NCBI RefSeq assembly: GCF_042688525.2 | Contig: NZ_JBHWAB010000001.1 | Span: forward strand, 3,224,001 to 3,288,000 | DNA: 64,000 nt | DNA from: Haloimpatiens sp042688525 | GTDB taxonomy: Bacteria > Bacillota > Clostridia > Clostridiales > Clostridiaceae | Direction of reading: 5' to 3' | Shown: positions 7,656 through 15,073 of the stretch, piece by piece | Position numbering within the stretch: position 1 is the first letter of the stretch | Layout of the letters: each line of letters begins with the position of its first letter | Notes under the pieces: generated by a model | What the model saw: only the letters and a program-made list of their open reading frames with translations | What the model was told of the DNA's origin: nothing | Databases searched by the model: none | Translations under genes and position numbers: made by a program

Positions 7656-8705
7656 ATGTCAGAATTACTAGCAATTGAATGGAATGATAAAAATGATGAG
7701 GTTATTTTACTTGATCAAACTAAATTACCTAATTCAATAAATTATATAAAATACAACACCGCTGAAGGAATGTATGTTGCTATAAAAAATATGATAGTTA
7801 GGGGTGCCCCTGCAATCGGTGTATCTGCTGCATATGGTTTATATTTTGGAATAAAAAAAGCTCCTACTGATTCTTTTGAAAACTTTTATAAAGTTCTCAA
7901 AGGAAAATCTGATTACTTAAATTCAAGCAGACCTACTGCTGTAAATCTATCTTGGGCTCTTAAAAGAATGGAAAATAAATGTCTTGAGTTTAAAGAAAAG
8001 CCTATTGATGAAATAAAACATATTCTTAGAGAAGAAGCTAAAACAATTCACAAAGAAGATATAAATATTTGTAAAACAATTGGTGAAAATCTAATTTCCC
8101 TACTTAAAGATGGAATGGGTATATTGACACACTGTAATGCAGGTCAACTTGCTACATCAAAATATGGTACTGCTACAGCTCCAATGTATCTTGCAAAGGA
8201 GAAAGGTTGGAATCTTAAAATATATTCTGATGAAACAAGACCTAGACTTCAAGGCTCAACTTTAACAGCACTTGAACTTCATGCAGCTGGGATAGATGTT
8301 ACTACAATTACTGACAATATGGCAGCTGTTGTAATGTCTCAAAGTAAAATAAATGCTGTAATAGTTGGTTGTGACAGAATAGCAGCTAATGGTGATACTG
8401 CAAATAAAATTGGAACTTTTGGTGTTTCAATTCTTGCTAAATATTTTGGAATCCCTATGTATATAGCAGCTCCTACTCCAAGTATTGATTTAAATACTCC
8501 AACTGGCAAAGAAATTCCAATTGAAGAAAGAGATCCAAAAGAAGTTACTTGTAGATTTGGAGTTTGGACAGCTCCTAAAGGAGTGAAAGTGTACAACCCT
8601 TCTTTTGATGTAACTCCTCATGAAAATATAACAGCTATAGTTACTGAAAAAGGTATTGTATACCCTCCATATGAAGAAAATCTAAAAAAATTATTTGAAA
8701 AATAA
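7656..8705 (+). CDS. mtnA: S-methyl-5-thioribose-1-phosphate isomerase
   Basis: MtnA turns the aldose 1-phosphate made by MtnK into methylthioribulose-1-phosphate. The 349-residue protein carries the family hallmarks: RGAPAIGVSAAYGL (~residue 49), THCNAGQLAT with the catalytic Cys (~158) and GCDRIAANGDTANKIGT with the catalytic Asp (~240). It resembles eIF2B-type folds but these motifs mark the true isomerase. AAAGGAAAGG precedes the ATG. It is followed 27 bases later by the aldolase gene, so the two are co-transcribed. Confidence 0.94.
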   Translation: MSELLAIEWNDKNDEVILLDQTKLPNSINYIKYNTAEGMYVAIKNMIVRGAPAIGVSAAYGLYFGIKKAPTDSFENFYKVLKGKSDYLNSSRPTAVNLSWALKRMENKCLEFKEKPIDEIKHILREEAKTIHKEDINICKTIGENLISLLKDGMGILTHCNAGQLATSKYGTATAPMYLAKEKGWNLKIYSDETRPRLQGSTLTALELHAAGIDVTTITDNMAAVVMSQSKINAVIVGCDRIAANGDTANKIGTFGVSILAKYFGIPMYIAAPTPSIDLNTPTGKEIPIEERDPKEVTCRFGVWTAPKGVKVYNPSFDVTPHENITAIVTEKGIVYPPYEENLKKLFEK

Positions 8706-8732
8706 ATCAGACATATCAAAGGAGAATATTAT

Positions 8733-9383
8733 ATGTTAGAAAATTTGAAAAAGGAAGTTACTAAAATTGCAAAAAAAGCTGATATAGAAGGATTATGTAA
8801 ACATAAATCAGGAAATTTCAGTATACGCGATAAAGAAACAGGATATATAGTTGTAACTCCCTCAGGAGTTGCTAGAGAGGATTTAACTTATAATGATATA
8901 TGTGTAGTTGATATGAATGCTAACGTAATTGAAATAAACAATAGTGTGAAGCCTACTAGTGAACTTCTTATGCATATATATGCTTATAAAACAAGACCTG
9001 ATGTATATGCTGTAGTTCACACTCATTCTCGTTTTGCAACATCCTTTGCAGTTTTGAATAAGGAAATACCTCCTATTATATATGAAGCAGTTTATTATGG
9101 TGGCATTATTCCTGTTGCACCTTATGGAAGACCAGGCACAAAGGCTCTTGCTGAAAACATTATTGAACCTTTAAAAAAATCTGATGCTTGTCTTATGCAA
9201 AGCCACGGAGTAATTACAGTAGGCAGCGATATTAAGGATGCTTATCTTAAAGCCAATTATGTAGAAGAGGTTGCTGAAGTTTATTATAGAACTCTATCAA
9301 TGAACGGCGGAAAAGAACCCCCTATTCTACCTATGACAGAACTAAAGAAATGGCAATATCCATCTTATATAAAGCTTAAATAA
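8733..9383 (+). CDS. Class II aldolase, probably a methylthioribulose/5-deoxyribulose 1-phosphate aldolase
   Basis: A zinc-dependent aldolase of the fuculose-1-phosphate family (216 residues): SGNFSIRD and VVTPSGV bind phosphate, PTSELLMH contains the acidic catalytic residue, and VHTHSRFATSFA plus QSHGVITVG supply the histidine metal ligands. Its place directly after mtnA suggests it cleaves the ketose 1-phosphate to DHAP and either 2-methylthioacetaldehyde or acetaldehyde, the DHAP shunt known from Rhodospirillum rubrum and some E. coli. No mtnB, mtnW or mtnX genes of the full methionine salvage pathway follow. General fuculose-phosphate aldolase activity is the alternative. Confidence 0.82.
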   Translation: MLENLKKEVTKIAKKADIEGLCKHKSGNFSIRDKETGYIVVTPSGVAREDLTYNDICVVDMNANVIEINNSVKPTSELLMHIYAYKTRPDVYAVVHTHSRFATSFAVLNKEIPPIIYEAVYYGGIIPVAPYGRPGTKALAENIIEPLKKSDACLMQSHGVITVGSDIKDAYLKANYVEEVAEVYYRTLSMNGGKEPPILPMTELKKWQYPSYIKLK

Positions 9384-9387
9384 TTAC

Positions 9388-9422
9388 TACCCCTGTAACA
9401 AATTGTAGTTACATTTAGGGTC
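9388..9422 (+). terminator. Weak hairpin after the aldolase gene
   Basis: CCTGTAAC and GTTACATTTAGG can pair directly after the stop. There is no clear T-run. It is the only stem close enough to end the mtnA-aldolase transcript. Confidence 0.35.
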
Positions 9423-9540
9423 AGCTCATTGAAATTTCAACAAAAATTTTAGCTAACCTCCATTGTTCTTTACTGAAATTTAAAGGGACAGTTCATTACT
9501 TTCAGCTGCAGTTTCACACAAAAGTAATGAATTATCCCTC
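9417..9540. repeat. GGGACAGTTCATTA-type palindromic repeat, composite copy
   Basis: The right part is a 19-base imperfect inverted repeat, AGGGACAGTTCATTACTTT against AAAGTAATGAATTATCCCT (9484-9539). The left part (AGGGTCAGCTCATTGAAATTTC) matches the left part of the copy at 11019-11156. It lies between convergent genes and may terminate transcription in both directions. Confidence 0.65.
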
Positions 9541-9573
9541 CCATATTTTTAATCCTAAATAACACCAGAAATT

Positions 9574-10773
9574 TTACGCTATTTCAGCATCAAAAGATGT
9601 TTCTTGTGTTGATTTAGGTTTTATTGTATAGTGAATTATTGTAATAAAAGCAAGTGAAACAACTAAACATATTGGTACAATATAATATGTATTTTGTACA
9701 CCTATAATATCATTAAGATATCCCATTAAAAAGTTTATTAATGTACTTAATAATGAGGCAATTGTAATTATAATACCTGTTATATAAGCTGTACTCTTTT
9801 TAAATTGATTACTTATTACAACAACTGTAGTTGGAAAAACTATTGCAAAGAATAAACCGGATATAGCTATTAATGTAACTCCTTTTTCTCCAATAGAAAT
9901 TCCTATTGTATATGTAATTATTGCGCCTAACAATGAGAATTTTACTGCTTTTAAATAATCAAATTTTTCAACAATAAATCCTCCTAAAAGTCTACCTACA
10001 GCAAAAATTGTAAAGAAAGCAGCTGAATAATATGAACATGTACCTTGATCTAATTTAAAAACTTTATTAGTGTAATTCATAAACCAATTACCTGTACACC
10101 ATTCTGCTCCCATATAAAAACCTAATGCCAATATAAAAAAGCATATAAGTTTATTGCTTAATATGTCTTTCATACCTATTTTACTAACTTCTTCTTCTTT
10201 ATGTACTCCAGGTATTTTTATAAATATAAACGTAATCATAACCACTGCTGTTAAAGCAGCAATTATAAGAAAAATATTTCTCCAATTAAAACCTTTAAAA
10301 ATCATAACTCCAACAAATCTCTGTCCAGTAGCTGACCCTAAGCCATAACAAAAATGAGTTAAATTCATAAGAATTGCTTGAAAACTTATAAACAAAACAG
10401 GAACTATAGTATTGATACCTATACTTATCAATGAAACTCCGCTTGAGCATAAAATCGTTCCCATTATTACCATCGTAAAACTAATTGCTTTAGATAACAC
10501 TATAAGTCCAAAAATCATAGATAACAATCCAAGAATTATTACCTTCTTTTGACCTATTTTCCCAGAAAGGTACCCTCCAATGTAAGTACAAATTATATAT
10601 CCAATAGATGCACTCGTTATCATAAGACCTATATTTACATCTGTTACATGAAAAACGTTTTTATATGTTGGAACAAAAGCTCCTTTTAGATTATCAATTA
10701 TTGCCATTGTAAACATTATTAAAAATATAAAAATAATAGCAGTTAAATTCATAAATTTAGCATTTTTCTTCAT
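9574..10773 (-). CDS. MFS transporter
   Basis: A 399-residue membrane protein with about 12 hydrophobic helices in two halves and the MFS loop motif GGYLSGKIGQKKVI between helices 2 and 3. The second half has a matching GGFIVEKFDYLKAVKF loop. The overall pattern resembles sugar/proton symporters of the FucP-like branch, but the substrate is not readable. It converges on the aldolase gene, so a role in bringing in a sugar for that shunt is possible but not shown. It has its own promoter with a palindromic operator. Confidence 0.8.
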   Translation of the reverse strand: MKKNAKFMNLTAIIFIFLIMFTMAIIDNLKGAFVPTYKNVFHVTDVNIGLMITSASIGYIICTYIGGYLSGKIGQKKVIILGLLSMIFGLIVLSKAISFTMVIMGTILCSSGVSLISIGINTIVPVLFISFQAILMNLTHFCYGLGSATGQRFVGVMIFKGFNWRNIFLIIAALTAVVMITFIFIKIPGVHKEEEVSKIGMKDILSNKLICFFILALGFYMGAEWCTGNWFMNYTNKVFKLDQGTCSYYSAAFFTIFAVGRLLGGFIVEKFDYLKAVKFSLLGAIITYTIGISIGEKGVTLIAISGLFFAIVFPTTVVVISNQFKKSTAYITGIIITIASLLSTLINFLMGYLNDIIGVQNTYYIVPICLVVSLAFITIIHYTIKPKSTQETSFDAEIA

Positions 10774-10858
10774 TGGTTACTCCTGATCTCCATTGCAATA
10801 TGTACAAATCAGGATTTTCACCTACCTTCCTTTTGTACTTACTTTATGTTTTTTTCAA

Positions 10859-10910
10859 GTTAATGACGTTAACAAGGAAAAATTATATCATTGGTTGAAC
10901 ATATTTTCAA
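10859..10910 (-). promoter_or_regulatory. MFS promoter and operator palindrome
   Basis: On the minus strand TTGAAA (10910-10905) and TATAAT (10887-10882) are 17 bp apart. Just downstream, near the expected start of transcription, lies the palindrome GTTAATGACGTTAAC (10859-10873). The arrangement is typical of a repressor site; no cognate regulator gene adjoins. Confidence 0.55.
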
Positions 10911-11018
10911 TTCGTTTACAATTAATTGTAATATTTAATGTTTTCTAACTTTTTAAACTTTTTATGTAATCATTTTCATAAATTAGGGTATATTTTACTT
11001 ATATTTAGATAAAAAAAT

Positions 11019-11156
11019 TAGGGTCAGTTCATTAATTTTCACTGAAATTTCGACAAAAATTTTGCATATAATTCATTACTCTTTACAAAATTTAAAGGGA
11101 CGATTCATTATTTTTAACTCTAGTTTGCAACTAAAAATAATGAATTATCCCTCACA
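11019..11156. repeat. GGGACGATTCATTA-type palindromic repeat, composite copy
   Basis: Begins AGGGTCAGTTCATTAATTTTC like the copy at 9417 and ends in an imperfect inverted repeat, AGGGACGATTCATTATTTTT against AAAATAATGAATTATCCCT. It lies in the 10774-11377 gap, which contains only this, the next repeat, the MFS promoter and a MITE-like remnant. Confidence 0.6.
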
Positions 11157-11182
11157 TATTTTTAATCTTTAATAAAACTTCA

Positions 11183-11238
11183 AGGGACAGTTCATTACTT
11201 TTGCTTCAAAATACAAATAGAAGTAATGAACCGTCCCT
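11183..11238. repeat. GGGACAGTTCATTA-type palindromic repeat, simple copy
   Basis: AAGGGACAGTTCATTACTTT pairs with AAGTAATGAACCGTCCCTT across a loop of about 18 bases. The hairpin could terminate transcription from the DMT genes on the minus strand. Confidence 0.65.
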
Positions 11239-11243
11239 TTATT

Positions 11244-11402
11244 TTACTGCAAAGTTTTTCTGTAAGAAAAACATCCTTAACTTATCACTTATCACTTGCA
11301 ACTTGTCACTTGATAAAGGCTTAGAACTTGTTACTGAAGTGAAAAGTTTCTAAGCAAAATATCATTTCCCGCAGCGGCTATTTTTCATCTGCCAAAGTTG
11401 AA
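11244..11402. repeat. MITE-like element, copy 3 (left end missing)
   Basis: Only arm A with its outer end is intact, on the right (GGCTATTTTTCATCTGCCAAAGTTGAA). The left part matches the interior type seen at 28.7 and 58.2 kb (GGCTTAGAACTTGTTACTGAAGTGAAA). Its outer end runs into the 3' end of the DMT permease gene and supplies that gene's last eight codons and stop. Confidence 0.6.
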
Positions 11403-11845
11403 TTCTTTATTAGTTTTTTTCTGTCTATATTTAAATTGTACATAAGTCCTGAAACAATCAAAAGTCCACCAATTACTTTACCTTTTGAAACTAAATCACT
11501 AGTAAAATAATCTATAACTATTCCTGTAAAAAGCTGTCCAATAAAAATAAGTAAAGTTGAATAAATTGCTGGAATTTTAGGTATTACAATATTTGATATA
11601 ACCACAATACTTACCCCTACTGCTCCACCTAAATAAGCCCAAAATGGAACTTGTCCAAATTTATCAAAAGATATATTTGTAAAACTATTTTTAAACAATA
11701 AAACTACAATAGTAAACATTAAACCTACTACATAATTTACAAAAGTCCCTTGAAAAACACCTATTTTTTGTGCCAAATGTGAATTAATTATCATAGACAA
11801 GATAACCATACTTCCTGTTATAAATGCAAGTACAATATATATCAT
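11378..11845 (-). CDS. Small DMT-family permease (YdcZ/DUF606 type), second of a pair
   Basis: A 155-residue membrane protein with about five hydrophobic helices, typical of the half-size YdcZ-like DMT transporters that work as pairs. The C-terminal residues NSTLADEK and the TAG stop are encoded by the end of a MITE-like element, as the DNA there matches the element's terminal sequence. The original C terminus was therefore replaced. It sits 11 bases after the sister permease in one operon. Substrate unknown. Confidence 0.8.
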   Translation of the reverse strand: MIYIVLAFITGSMVILSMIINSHLAQKIGVFQGTFVNYVVGLMFTIVVLLFKNSFTNISFDKFGQVPFWAYLGGAVGVSIVVISNIVIPKIPAIYSTLLIFIGQLFTGIVIDYFTSDLVSKGKVIGGLLIVSGLMYNLNIDRKKLIKNSTLADEK

Positions 11846-11856
11846 AAATTCCCCTC

Positions 11857-12279
11857 CTAATATGCTATCATTACTACTATTCCTATAAATACCAAAATAA
11901 ATCCTATAAGCTTTTCTTTTTCAAACTTATGTACATCCATTCCCAATAATCCAAAATGGTCTATAATTACTGATGCAATTAACTGTCCAAATAAACCTAA
12001 TGATAACGTTAACGATACCCCTAAAGCATTAAAACATGTGTTATTAAAAAATACCATAAAAACTCCAATAGCACCTGCACTAAACAAGTACATAGGAATT
12101 CCTCCCTTTAGACTTATTTTCTTTTTTCTAATGATTAAAATTAAACTTACCATTAATAGTCCTACTAAATGGATTATTAATAATGATATATAATCTCCAG
12201 TTTGCTTTGCCAATACTCCATTAAAAGTTACCATAATAGCAATCAATAATCCTGAAAGCACTGCTGATAATTTATACAT
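11857..12279 (-). CDS. Small DMT-family permease (YdcZ/DUF606 type), first of a pair
   Basis: A 140-residue membrane protein with about five hydrophobic helices and the same fold as the next gene (compare GLFGQLIASVIIDHFGLLGM here with LIFIGQLFTGIVIDYFTSDL there). Such short DMT proteins usually form heterodimers. It diverges from a Crp/Fnr-type regulator gene, which probably controls it. TTACTCCTCCC (minus strand GGGAGGAG) gives a strong ribosome binding site. Confidence 0.82.
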   Translation of the reverse strand: MYKLSAVLSGLLIAIMVTFNGVLAKQTGDYISLLIIHLVGLLMVSLILIIRKKKISLKGGIPMYLFSAGAIGVFMVFFNNTCFNALGVSLTLSLGLFGQLIASVIIDHFGLLGMDVHKFEKEKLIGFILVFIGIVVMIAY

Positions 12280-12408
12280 ATTACTCCTCCCTTTCTCTAT
12301 TATTCTAATTTACTCAAATTTTATTGTTATTCATTAATAATTTTTATCTATCAATTTCACTATTGTTTCTATACTTCCTAAAGGTATCATATAACTAATA
12401 AACATAGA

Positions 12409-12424
12409 TAGGACATATGTCCTA
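12409..12424. promoter_or_regulatory. Perfect 16-bp palindrome TAGGACATATGTCCTA
   Basis: The only perfect long palindrome in the divergent gap between the DMT pair and the Crp/Fnr-type gene. Its two half-sites, 6 bp inward from each end, are of the size bound by Crp/Fnr dimers. It is the best candidate operator for the regulator encoded at 12556. Confidence 0.55.
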
Positions 12425-12468
12425 ATATCAATAAAATAATATATATTTCATCTTTATCTAATTTATAT

Positions 12469-12497
12469 TTACTGACTATAAAGAATAAGTGTATAAT
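12469..12497 (+). promoter_or_regulatory. Promoter of the Crp/Fnr-type regulator
   Basis: TATAAT at 12492-12497 has a poor -35 match (TTACTG, 12469-12474) 17 bp upstream. A weak -35 suits a promoter that depends on an activator, and the palindrome at 12409-12424 is centred about 52 bp before the -35 box. Confidence 0.4.
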
Positions 12498-12555
12498 TAA
12501 TTTAGAAGCTAGAAAATATTATATAAAGAGATAAGAAGAGGAGAAAAGTTACTTA

Positions 12556-13251
12556 ATGATTAGAATAAAAGATGAAAAGAAATTAGATTATTACATCAAT
12601 AAATATAATATTGAAGATGTTTTTAGTACAGATATGAAAAAATATATGGAATTATTTTCATTTAATAAAAATGATCATATATGTAGATCTAATGAAAAAA
12701 TAGATTATTTTTATTTTCTAGTTGAGGGTAAAGTTAAGGTATATACTCTTTTAAAGAATGGCAAATGTCTTTTGCTAAAATTTTATAAACCATTAAACAT
12801 ATTTGGTGATATTGAATTTATTGATATTAATACAGCTACATCTAATATTCAAGCTATGGAAACCTCTTTATGTATAGGCATTTCAATGAATAATATAAGA
12901 CAAAATGCACTTAATGATACTAAATTTTTAAAATACATATGTAAAAGTTTAGGCAATAAACTGGATAAATTTTCTAAATATAGTTCTATTAATCTTCTTT
13001 ATGAACTAGAAAACAGACTAGCCAGTTATCTTTTAGCTATTACTCCCTATAACGATGATTTATCATATAAAGATGAAATTTTTACATATAAATTAACAGA
13101 AATGGCTGACTTACTTGGAACTAGTTACAGACATTTAACAAGAACACTAAATAAACTATGTAGTGAAAAAATTATAAAAAAAGAAAAGCATTCTATTGTT
13201 ATCTTAAATAGATCTGCACTAGAACAACTGGCTGGTGATATATATGAATAA
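12556..13251 (+). CDS. Crp/Fnr-family transcriptional regulator
   Basis: The 231-residue protein has an N-terminal cyclic-nucleotide-binding fold (YFYFLVEGKVKVYTLLKNGKCLLLKFYKPLNIFGDIEF, residues ~53-95) and a C-terminal winged helix (LTEMADLLGTSYRHLTRTLNKLCSEKIIKK, ~180-215). The Arg-Ser-type cAMP-contact motif of true Crp is not seen and no Fnr-like N-terminal cysteine cluster is present. It resembles the YeiL branch. It diverges from the DMT pair and probably activates it. The ligand is unknown. Confidence 0.85.
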   Translation: MIRIKDEKKLDYYINKYNIEDVFSTDMKKYMELFSFNKNDHICRSNEKIDYFYFLVEGKVKVYTLLKNGKCLLLKFYKPLNIFGDIEFIDINTATSNIQAMETSLCIGISMNNIRQNALNDTKFLKYICKSLGNKLDKFSKYSSINLLYELENRLASYLLAITPYNDDLSYKDEIFTYKLTEMADLLGTSYRHLTRTLNKLCSEKIIKKEKHSIVILNRSALEQLAGDIYE

Positions 13252-13263
13252 TAAGTTTGTAAT

Positions 13264-13995
13264 TTATATAAAATCATATTCTACTCTATTTCTACCTTTT
13301 CCTTTTGCTCTATAAAGACATTCATCAGCTTTATTAATTAAATAATCAATATTTTTATTGTTAACTTTTCCAACACTCACCCCAAAGCTGGCAGTAAATT
13401 TCACCTTGTTTCCGTCAGCAATAATTTCATTTTCCATATTTTTTCTTAGTATTTCTGATATATTTAATATATTTTCTTTATCCACATTAGTTAATAATAC
13501 TATAAATTCTTCTCCTCCAAATCTTCCATAGATATCATTTTCTCTAAAAGAGTTTTTTAAAATTCCCCCTACTTTTTTAAGTACTTCATCTCCTACTAAA
13601 TGTCCATACGTATCATTTACTCTTTTGAAATGATCCAAGTCAAATAATATTATTGTAATCCACTCCTTTGATATTTTAGCTAATTCAAATTGTTCCTCTG
13701 CATATTTCATAAAAGTTCTTCTATTATATATATCTGTAAGTTCATCTATTTCAGCTAATTTTCTAGCAATTTTCTCAGCTTTAAAAATTCTTTTATAAAG
13801 TTTAATATTCTTATAAGTAACTATTGGTGCAACAATGAATGGTACTATAGTAGCAATACTTAAAGATATTTCATATAAACTATTTATAGATATTCTCACC
13901 ACTATTAATGTAACAATCCAAGAAATAACAATACTAATTCCAGTAATAATTAATGTTACTGTTTTTTCAGAATACTTTTGAAGAAGTTTCTCCAT
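13264..13995 (-). CDS. Membrane-bound diguanylate cyclase (GGDEF)
   Basis: Makes cyclic di-GMP. Two hydrophobic segments near the N terminus (~residues 10-60) anchor the protein without a sizeable sensory domain, followed by a short linker helix and a GGDEF domain (~85-243). The active site reads GGEEF, and the product-inhibition site RxxD (RENDIYGRFGGEEF) sits five residues before it, so both catalysis and feedback appear intact. The start is taken at ATG 13995 because GGTGAGG lies inside the longer frame that begins at 14022. Confidence 0.9.
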   Translation of the reverse strand: MEKLLQKYSEKTVTLIITGISIVISWIVTLIVVRISINSLYEISLSIATIVPFIVAPIVTYKNIKLYKRIFKAEKIARKLAEIDELTDIYNRRTFMKYAEEQFELAKISKEWITIILFDLDHFKRVNDTYGHLVGDEVLKKVGGILKNSFRENDIYGRFGGEEFIVLLTNVDKENILNISEILRKNMENEIIADGNKVKFTASFGVSVGKVNNKNIDYLINKADECLYRAKGKGRNRVEYDFI

Positions 13996-14109
13996 ATCCT
14001 CACCACCTATTCCTCTTACCAACTAAAATAAAAAAGTTATCATATCCTACTAAACTCTCATTTTTATTCTTTCCAATAATCTTCATTACAATGTAGAACT
14101 TTATGAACA

Positions 14110-14175
14110 AAGATACATATTGCATAAAAAATTTTAAGCCTTGTCCAAATATTTTTTTTACACATAGATACTTTT
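14110..14175. repeat. AAAAGCATATATTG-type inverted repeat, diverged copy
   Basis: Matches copies at 32.87, 35.23 and 57.06 kb: AGATACATATTGCATAAAAA at the left and TTTTTTTACACATAGATACTTTT at the right, forming an imperfect stem. No gene is needed to explain this stretch. Confidence 0.5.
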
Positions 14176-14197
14176 TTCATAATAAACATAATAAACA

Positions 14198-14253
14198 GGG
14201 ACGGTTCATTAATCTTAACTGCAAACCACAGATAAAAATAATGAACCGTCCCC
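14198..14253. repeat. GGGACGGTTCATTA-type palindromic repeat downstream of nagB
   Basis: GGGACGGTTCATTA pairs with TAATGAACCGTCCC around a loop of about 28 bases. It lies between nagB and the diguanylate cyclase gene and may reduce read-through between them. Confidence 0.7.
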
Positions 14254-14327
14254 ATAACTAACCTTGACAACTTGACTACCATCCCCACATATCCGTAACT
14301 ACTTACAATACTACCATACTGCTGTGA

Positions 14328-15053
14328 CTAAAGCTTACTAGCTGCAGCTTTATCCACAATAATAGTCACATCATTGTGTAATTGTAAGATAGATGCTGGA
14401 ACTTCTGGGGATATTTTTCCCTTCATAGTTTTTTCTATTGCATCAGCTTTATTAATTCCATTTGCCAATAATATTATTTTCTTTGAATTCATTATAGTCT
14501 TCATTCCCATACTTACAGCCTTTACAGGAACTTCTTCTATAGAATTAAAAAATCTTGCATTTGATTCTATAGTTTTTTTATCCAATTTTACGAGATGAGT
14601 TTGAGCTTCAAAGTTAACATCTGGTTCATTAAAACCTATATGTCCATTTACTCCTATTCCAAGAACTTGAATGTCTATTCCTCCACTTTCTTTTATTCTT
14701 TTATCATAATTTATACACTCTTGCTCAACATCTTCTGCAGTACCGTTCGGAATATTTATATTATCTTCTTTAACATTTATATATTTAAAAAAGTTATTAT
14801 CCATGTAATAATAGTAGCTTTGTTCATTATCTCTTCTTATTCCATAGTATTCATCTAAATTAAATGTTCTTACTTGAGAAAAATCTACTTCTCCATCATT
14901 GTACATTTTTATTAATTCTTTATACATTCCTAGTGGTGTACTTCCTGTAGCTAACCCCAAAATACTCTCTGGCTTTAAAATTATTTGGCTTGCCATTATA
15001 CTTGCTGCTTTTTTACTCATTTCCTCATAATTATCTACAACTATCAATCTCAT
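14328..15053 (-). CDS. nagB: Glucosamine-6-phosphate deaminase
   Basis: NagB converts GlcN-6-P to fructose-6-P and ammonia. The 241-residue protein has LGLATGSTPLGMYKEL (phosphate loop), FNLDEYYG with the catalytic Asp, and GIGVNGHIGFNEP with the catalytic His. The ATG at 15053 is used because GGAGG falls just before it, within the frame that starts at 15068. It follows nagA by 20 bases and closes the gntR-murQ-nagA-nagB operon. Confidence 0.95.
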   Translation of the reverse strand: MRLIVVDNYEEMSKKAASIMASQIILKPESILGLATGSTPLGMYKELIKMYNDGEVDFSQVRTFNLDEYYGIRRDNEQSYYYYMDNNFFKYINVKEDNINIPNGTAEDVEQECINYDKRIKESGGIDIQVLGIGVNGHIGFNEPDVNFEAQTHLVKLDKKTIESNARFFNSIEEVPVKAVSMGMKTIMNSKKIILLANGINKADAIEKTMKGKISPEVPASILQLHNDVTIIVDKAAASKL

Positions 15054-15073
15054 TTTAAAAACCTCCATTCACA

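Noticed and set aside
14064..14288. A 74-residue minus-strand frame between nagB and the diguanylate cyclase gene
   Set aside because: It runs through two intergenic repeats, has no ribosome binding site and shows no family features.
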